A DNA stretch of 5,261 bases from Thermoplasmata archaeon (GTDB lineage Archaea > Thermoplasmatota > Thermoplasmata > Lutacidiplasmatales > UBA184), in contig JASIEC010000149.1 of NCBI GenBank assembly GCA_030046135.1, positions 1 to 5,261 on the forward strand, in the 5' to 3' direction. Positions 1 through 3,380 of the stretch are shown piece by piece. The notes beneath the pieces are model-generated. The model was not told the origin of the DNA, did not search any database, and saw only the letters and a program-made list of their open reading frames with translations. The position numbers and the translations under genes were made by a program. Position 1 is the first letter of the stretch. The number at the start of each line of letters is the position of its first letter.

Positions 1-321
1 CGCCAGGTGCTCGACTGGCTCACCGACCGGTTCGTCGAGTACGACCAGCTCTGTCTGGGCTCGACGATCTTCCGCAAGCGCTGCGACGGCCTGGGCGTCC
101 TCGCGGCGAACGACGCGATCGCGCTCGGCGTGACCGGCCCGATGCTCCGCTCGGCGGGGGTGCGGCGCGACCTCCGCAAGGACCGGCCCTACGCGGCGTA
201 CGACCGTCTCGACTTCGACGTCGCGGTCGCGGAGGGGGCCGACGTGACGGCCCGCTACCTGGTCCGGATGGAGGAGATGCGACAGTCCGTCCGCATCCTC
301 CGCCAGGTGCTCGACTGGCTC
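1..321 (+). repeat. 21-bp exact direct repeat within nuoD (copies at 1-21 and 301-321)
   Basis: Bases 1-21 and 301-321 are identical; the copies diverge at the next base (A at 22, G at 322). Both copies are in the nuoD reading frame and both encode RQVLDWL, in two helical segments 100 residues apart. The left limit of the first copy is not visible because the window begins there. The peptide fits the NuoD family at both places, so this may be convergent helix sequence under a strong codon bias rather than a duplication. Confidence 0.6.
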
Positions 322-642
322 GACCAGCACCCGGGCCCGGTCCTCGCGGACCGCCTGCCCCGGTGGCTCGGCGCTCCGTACGCGCCGGTCGGGGCCGAGG
401 GGTACGTGCTGCGGCGGAACTATCCCAAGGGGGTCGGCTTCTCCTCGGTCGAGGAGCCGCACGGAGAGGCGCAGGCGTACGTCGTCAACGAGGGCGGGGA
501 GCACCCGTACCGGGTGAAGTTCCGCTCGCCGGTGTTCGCGAACATCAGCGCGGCGAAGCGCTACCTGATCGGCTACCGCATCGCCGACATCCCGCCGATC
601 ATGGGGAGCGTCGACGTCTGCGTCGGCGAGGTCGACCGGTAG
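1..642 (+). CDS. nuoD: NADH-quinone oxidoreductase subunit D (49 kDa-type), 5' truncated
   Basis: This is the C-terminal 213 residues of the large catalytic subunit that, with NuoB and NuoH, forms the quinone-reduction site at the base of the peripheral arm. The frame is open from base 1, so the true start lies outside the window. Family hallmarks (numbered from base 1) are GVTGPMLRSAGVRRDLRK at 43-60, the PYAAYDRLDFDV stretch at 63-74, the YLVRMEEMRQS helix at 86-96, the EEPHGEA segment at 151-157, and a C-terminal DVCVGEVDR at 205-213 corresponding to the conserved terminal DR. A full NuoD is about 370-420 residues, so roughly half is present. The second nickel-binding Cys of related [NiFe] hydrogenases is replaced by Glu (E210), so this is a complex I subunit and not a hydrogenase. 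However, a Cys (C207) sits where the first ligand would be. The TAG stop runs into the ribosome-binding site of nuoH, 12 bases upstream of its start, which implies coupled expression. Confidence 0.95.
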   Translation, partial: RQVLDWLTDRFVEYDQLCLGSTIFRKRCDGLGVLAANDAIALGVTGPMLRSAGVRRDLRKDRPYAAYDRLDFDVAVAEGADVTARYLVRMEEMRQSVRILRQVLDWLDQHPGPVLADRLPRWLGAPYAPVGAEGYVLRRNYPKGVGFSSVEEPHGEAQAYVVNEGGEHPYRVKFRSPVFANISAAKRYLIGYRIADIPPIMGSVDVCVGEVDR

Positions 643-650
643 GGGTGGGG
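641..650 (+). promoter_or_regulatory. Shine-Dalgarno-like site for nuoH
   Basis: The purine-rich run AGGGGTGGGG begins inside the TAG stop of nuoD and lies 4 bases before the GTG start of nuoH. It resembles the GGAGGTG core complementary to the 16S rRNA 3' end, and it supports the GTG at 655 as the start. Confidence 0.6.
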
Positions 651-654
651 CCTC

Positions 655-1785
655 GTGTCGCAGGTGACGCTCTACTCGGTCGCGTACACCCTCTCCGACG
701 ATCTCCTGCGCGCGATCGGCTCGGTGCTGCCGGCGTCCGCCCGGAGCTGGGTCACGAGCTCGGACGCGGTCACCGCCCTCGCCCTGCTCGTCTTCGGCGC
801 GATCCTCCTCGCCGCGAGCATGATCAACACGATCGTCCTCATCTGGTGGGAGCGCAAGCTCCTCGGCCGGTTCATGGACCGGCGGGGGGCGATGCACGTC
901 GGCTACGCGGGGCTCCTCCAGAACTTCGCGGACGGCCTGAAGCTGTTCCGCAAGCATACGTTCCGTCCGCGCGAGGCCGACTCCCTGGGCTTCTACTTCG
1001 GGCCGACCGCCTACCTCGCGACGTCGATGATGATCTTCGGCCTGCTCCCGATCTCCTCGGGATGGAACGCGGGGGCGATCCCGCTCACCCTCCTCCTCGC
1101 GCTCGCGATCTTCTCGTTCGCGCCCCTGTTCATCTTCGTGAGCGCCTGGTCGAGCAACAACAAGTACTCCCTGATGGGCGGGATGCGCTCCGCCGCCCAG
1201 ATGATCGCCTACGAGGTCCCGCTCCTCCTCGCGGTCGTCGCGGTGATCATCGTCGCGGGGAGCTTCGACCTCACGACGATCGTCTACGAGCAGCAGAACT
1301 ACTGGTTCTGGGGGCCGCTCGTCGTCGCGCTGATCGTCTTCGTGGCGGGGATGCTCGCGGAGATGGAGCGGATCCCGTTCGATCTTCCCGAGGCGGAGGC
1401 GGAGCTCGTCGAGGGATGGAACACCGAGTACGGCGGGATGCTCTTCGCGTTCTTCATGCTCGCCGACTACCTCCGCGCCCTCGTCGGCAGCATCCTCGTG
1501 GTCCTCCTGTTCCTCGGAGGGTGGACCCTTCCCTCGTGGGTCCCCGGCAGCCTCACCTCGTTCCCGCTGGCCGGGATCGTCTGGTTCATGGTCAAGACGT
1601 ACCTCGTCTTCGGCCTCTTCGTGTGGGTGCGCGCGGCCCTCCCGCGGGTCCGGACCGACCAGCTGCTCCGGGTCGGGTGGAACCGGATGATCCCGCTCGC
1701 GCTCCTCTCCGTGTTCCTCGCGGCGGTGCTCGTCACCGTCCGCTGCGTCCCCGTCTTCGGCTGCGTCCCGTCGCCGGGGGTGTAG
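655..1785 (+). CDS. nuoH: NADH-quinone oxidoreductase subunit H (membrane, quinone chamber)
   Basis: NuoH (376 residues, usual range about 320-400) is the membrane subunit that docks the peripheral arm and forms most of the quinone chamber with NuoB and NuoD. About eight membrane segments are visible, at roughly 39-63, 116-134, 142-163, 185-203, 219-236, 262-286, 304-325 and 345-362. Conserved loops are present: WWERKLLGRFMDRRG (64-78), LLQNFADGLKLF (87-98), SAWSSNNKYSLMGGMRSAAQ (163-182), the quinone-site loop ERIPFDLPEAEAELVEGW (238-255) followed by NTEYGGM, and RVRTDQLL (331-338). The loop after EYGGM reads FFMLADY where many homologues have AEY, a conservative Glu-to-Asp change. About 38 residues precede the first membrane segment. 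The GTG at 655 was chosen because a ribosome-binding site lies 4 bases upstream and nuoD ends at 642; GTG at 664 is a weaker alternative. The extreme C terminus carries two cysteines (C364 and C370). nuoI follows after 10 bases. Confidence 0.97.
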   Translation: MSQVTLYSVAYTLSDDLLRAIGSVLPASARSWVTSSDAVTALALLVFGAILLAASMINTIVLIWWERKLLGRFMDRRGAMHVGYAGLLQNFADGLKLFRKHTFRPREADSLGFYFGPTAYLATSMMIFGLLPISSGWNAGAIPLTLLLALAIFSFAPLFIFVSAWSSNNKYSLMGGMRSAAQMIAYEVPLLLAVVAVIIVAGSFDLTTIVYEQQNYWFWGPLVVALIVFVAGMLAEMERIPFDLPEAEAELVEGWNTEYGGMLFAFFMLADYLRALVGSILVVLLFLGGWTLPSWVPGSLTSFPLAGIVWFMVKTYLVFGLFVWVRAALPRVRTDQLLRVGWNRMIPLALLSVFLAAVLVTVRCVPVFGCVPSPGV

Positions 1786-1793
1786 GAGGGGGG
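1785..1793 (+). promoter_or_regulatory. Shine-Dalgarno site for nuoI
   Basis: GGAGGGGGG starts with the last base of the nuoH TAG stop and ends 2 bases before the GTG start at 1796. The GGAGG core is 6 bases from the start, a normal spacing. The overlap of stop codon and binding site suggests translational coupling of nuoH and nuoI. Confidence 0.7.
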
Positions 1794-1795
1794 CC

Positions 1796-2566
1796 GTGAC
1801 CGACGGGGAGAGCGCGGCGGCGTCGAACCCGGTCCTCTACGTCGTCCGGCCGATGGCGACGGCGGCGCGGCAGTTCGCGAAGAGCCTCGTGCGCCCGTCG
1901 ACGATCGTCTACCCGTTCGAGCGGCTCGAGGACCCCCAGTTCCGGGGCGAGGTCGCGGTCGCCGCGGGGAAGCCGATCGGCGTGGGGGCGATCTGGGACA
2001 ACTACCGGGGCGTGCACGCGCTCAACGTCGCGACGTGCATCAGCTGCAACCTCTGCGCGTTCTCCTGCCCGGACCTGTGCATCGAGATGGTGACGGTGCC
2101 GGGCGGGGACCCGAAGCACCCGAAGAAGTGCCCCGAGATCGACTACGGCAAGTGCAGCTACTGCGGGTTCTGCTCCGACGCGTGCCCCGAGGGGTGCCTC
2201 ACGATGACGACCCGCTACGAGCTCGCGACCGCGAAGCGGGCCGAGATGGTCTATTCGCCCGCGAAGCTCTACGAGGTGTTCCAGCACAAGCTCCCGATGA
2301 ACCCGATCCGGCTCGAGCGGCCGGCGAACGAGGACGCGATCCTGCTCGATCCCCCGCTGTGCATCGGCTGCAACGCGTGCGCCCGCGACTGCCCCACGCA
2401 GTGCATCACGATGCTCGACGTCCCGAAGCCCGAGGCGAAGCCGGGCGAGAAGCTCCCGAAGCGGATCTGGAAGGAGCCGGTCGTCAACGACTCGGACTGC
2501 GTCCGCTGCGGGACGTGCATCAGCGTCTGCCCCAAGGAGTGCCTGTTCTGGGGGGGCCGGGCGTGA
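1796..2566 (+). CDS. nuoI: NADH-quinone oxidoreductase subunit I with duplicated 2x[4Fe-4S] domain
   Basis: NuoI carries electrons through two [4Fe-4S] clusters to the NuoB cluster. This protein has 256 residues, against roughly 140-180 for common NuoI/FpoI, and contains four complete CxxCxxCxxxCP motifs: C81/84/87/91, C120/123/126/130, C189/192/195/199 and C235/238/241/245. Residues 1-165 are a full NuoI. They include an N-terminal amphipathic segment (about 14-32) likely to lie on the membrane, VYPFERL at 38-44, YRGVHAL at 70-76 before the first motif, and the conserved YELATAKRAEMVY (141-153) after the second. Residues about 186-256 form an added ferredoxin-like domain that closely resembles the first pair, including CIxCNxCA and CPxxCIxM. 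All four motifs carry an extra Cys four residues after the fourth ligand. The start is GTG at 1796 behind a strong binding site. The TGA stop overlaps the nuoJ start (GTGA). The first half is certainly NuoI; the role of the second half is unknown, and extra electron relay or donor docking is inference. Confidence 0.95.
   Translation: MTDGESAAASNPVLYVVRPMATAARQFAKSLVRPSTIVYPFERLEDPQFRGEVAVAAGKPIGVGAIWDNYRGVHALNVATCISCNLCAFSCPDLCIEMVTVPGGDPKHPKKCPEIDYGKCSYCGFCSDACPEGCLTMTTRYELATAKRAEMVYSPAKLYEVFQHKLPMNPIRLERPANEDAILLDPPLCIGCNACARDCPTQCITMLDVPKPEAKPGEKLPKRIWKEPVVNDSDCVRCGTCISVCPKECLFWGGRA
2036..2545 (+). other. Internal duplication of the dicluster ferredoxin domain in NuoI
   Basis: Two protein segments align: residues 81-135 (bases 2036-2200) and residues 189-250 (bases 2360-2545). 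Counted by hand, the first motif block matches at 13 of 22 positions (C, I, C, N, C, A, C, P, C, I, M, V, P). The second block matches at 8 of 16 (C, C, G, C, C, P, C, L). The linker between the two motifs is longer in the second copy: 36 versus 29 residues from the last Cys of one motif to the first Cys of the next. Part of the match is forced by cluster binding. The shared Asn, Ala and Met residues and the VP go beyond that. Confidence 0.7.
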
Positions 2567-3051
2567 GCCTCGCCGAGGTCGCCTTCCTCCTCCTCGCCGC
2601 GATCGCCCTCGTCACCGCCGCGGCCGCGCTGCTCGTCCGCGAGCTCGTGCACACGATCCTGTGGATCGGGATCTTCTTCGTCGACCTCGCGGCGATCTAC
2701 TTCCTGCTCGAGGCGCCGTTCCTGGGGGTCCTCCAGCTCGGCGTGTACGCGGGCGCGGTGACGGTGCTCCTGCTCTTCGGGATCATGGTGACCCGCAAGC
2801 GGATCTTCTCCCGGGAGGCGGCGACCGGGATCGGGCCCGCCCCGCTCGCCCTCGCCGCGCTCACCGTCGTCTTCCTCGCGACGGCGCTCGGGGAGTTCCC
2901 GTCGGGCTCGACCTCGATCCGCGCCTACCCTCCCACCGCCCTCTCCACCGACCTCTTCGGCGCCCACGGGCCGTGGCTCCTCCTCCTCGGCGTCATCATG
3001 CTCGCCTCGGTCTCGGGGGCGATCTGGCTGGTCCGGGAGGGGCGCGAGTGA
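2563..3051 (+). CDS. nuoJ: NADH-quinone oxidoreductase subunit J (membrane)
   Basis: NuoJ (162 residues) is a small membrane subunit between NuoH and the antiporter-like subunits. Its third helix contains a pi-bulge that rearranges during coupling. Five membrane segments are visible, at about 5-25, 30-49, 53-76, 91-110 and 137-157. The family signature is in the third: FLGVLQLGVYAGAVTVLLLF (53-72), matching the usual VYxGAxxVLxxF pattern, with Tyr62 at the conserved tyrosine. A polar loop of about 25 residues separates the last two helices. The gene is a single piece, unlike the split J1/J2 forms of some archaea. The GTG at 2563 is chosen because it forms a 4-base overlap with the nuoI stop and gives the expected N-terminal helix. 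The upstream G-run at 2550-2556 is only a weak binding site, so the gene probably relies on coupling to nuoI. The stop overlaps the nuoK start in the same GTGA manner. Confidence 0.93.
   Translation: MSLAEVAFLLLAAIALVTAAAALLVRELVHTILWIGIFFVDLAAIYFLLEAPFLGVLQLGVYAGAVTVLLLFGIMVTRKRIFSREAATGIGPAPLALAALTVVFLATALGEFPSGSTSIRAYPPTALSTDLFGAHGPWLLLLGVIMLASVSGAIWLVREGRE
3035..3042 (+). promoter_or_regulatory. Shine-Dalgarno site for nuoK inside the nuoJ 3' end
   Basis: GGGAGGGG lies in the last codons of nuoJ, 5 bases before the GTG at 3048, and fixes that GTG as the nuoK start. Confidence 0.6.
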
Positions 3052-3368
3052 CCGGGCTCCCCCTCGCGGGGTTCCTCGCCCTCTCCTCCGCGCTCCTCGG
3101 GGTCGGACTGTTCGGGATCCTCACCCGGCGGAACTTCGTCCTGCTCCTCATCGCGATCGAGATCGCGATGAACGCCGCGATCCTCAACTTCGTCTACTTC
3201 GCGGCGTTCGCGCCGGTCGCGCCCCTCGGCCTCACCGGCCAGGAGATCGCGGTCGTGCTCGTCGGCTTCGCGGCGACGGAGGTCGCGGTCGGCCTCGCGA
3301 TCGTCCTCGCCCTCCACCGGCTCCGCGGCTCGATCAACGTCGCCGAGGCGACGGACCTCAACGGATAG
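3048..3368 (+). CDS. nuoK: NADH-quinone oxidoreductase subunit K (membrane, MrpC-like)
   Basis: NuoK (106 residues, usual length about 100) is a three-helix membrane subunit homologous to MrpC. It contributes buried acidic residues to the proton path between NuoJ and the antiporter subunits. Helices lie at about 5-24, 29-52 and 66-90. The two functional glutamates are present: E38 in IEIAMNAAILNF (37-48), corresponding to E. coli Glu36, and E78 in ATEVAVGLAIVLAL (76-89), corresponding to Glu72. The C-terminal tail RLRGSINVAEATDLNG follows the family pattern of a short polar end. The GTG start overlaps the nuoJ TGA, with a binding site 5 bases upstream. The TAG stop is in the same reading frame as nuoL, only four codons before the proposed nuoL start. 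Confidence 0.95.
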   Translation: MTGLPLAGFLALSSALLGVGLFGILTRRNFVLLLIAIEIAMNAAILNFVYFAAFAPVAPLGLTGQEIAVVLVGFAATEVAVGLAIVLALHRLRGSINVAEATDLNG

Positions 3369-3375
3369 GGGGAGG
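3368..3375 (+). promoter_or_regulatory. Shine-Dalgarno site that decides the nuoL start
   Basis: GGGGGAGG begins with the last base of the nuoK TAG stop and ends 5 bases before CTG at 3381. It is as strong as the sites before nuoI and nuoK. No ATG, GTG or TTG in the nuoL frame lies within normal distance of it, which points to CTG as the start codon. Confidence 0.65.
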
Positions 3376-3380
3376 ACGAC

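Noticed and set aside
1..642. The nuoD fragment as a [NiFe] hydrogenase large subunit
   Set aside because: The C-terminal DPCxxC pattern is incomplete, with Glu in place of the second Cys, and the operon carries a full set of complex I membrane subunits (H, J, K, L).
363..1799. 478-codon + strand open frame overlapping nuoD and nuoH
   Set aside because: It is Arg/Pro/Gly-rich, in a different frame, and overlaps two well-supported genes over its whole length.
1733..2287. Antisense open frame over the end of nuoH and the first part of nuoI
   Set aside because: It has shadow composition (Arg/His/Pro/Val rich), and both sense genes are strongly supported.
2032..2523. Short identical stretch GACGTGCATCAGC at 2032-2044 and 2512-2524 in nuoI
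   Set aside because: It encodes TCIS in both, but at non-equivalent places: ligands 1-2 of the first motif versus ligands 3-4 of the fourth. It is therefore coincidence and not part of the domain duplication.
2035..2562. N-terminal extension of the nuoJ frame upstream into nuoI
   Set aside because: The extension is an Arg/Pro/Ala-rich shadow of nuoI. The GTG at 2563 gives a NuoJ of normal length that begins with its first membrane helix.
2661..3047. N-terminal extension of the nuoK frame upstream into nuoJ
   Set aside because: It is a charged shadow of nuoJ. The GTG at 3048, with its own binding site, gives a standard 106-residue NuoK.
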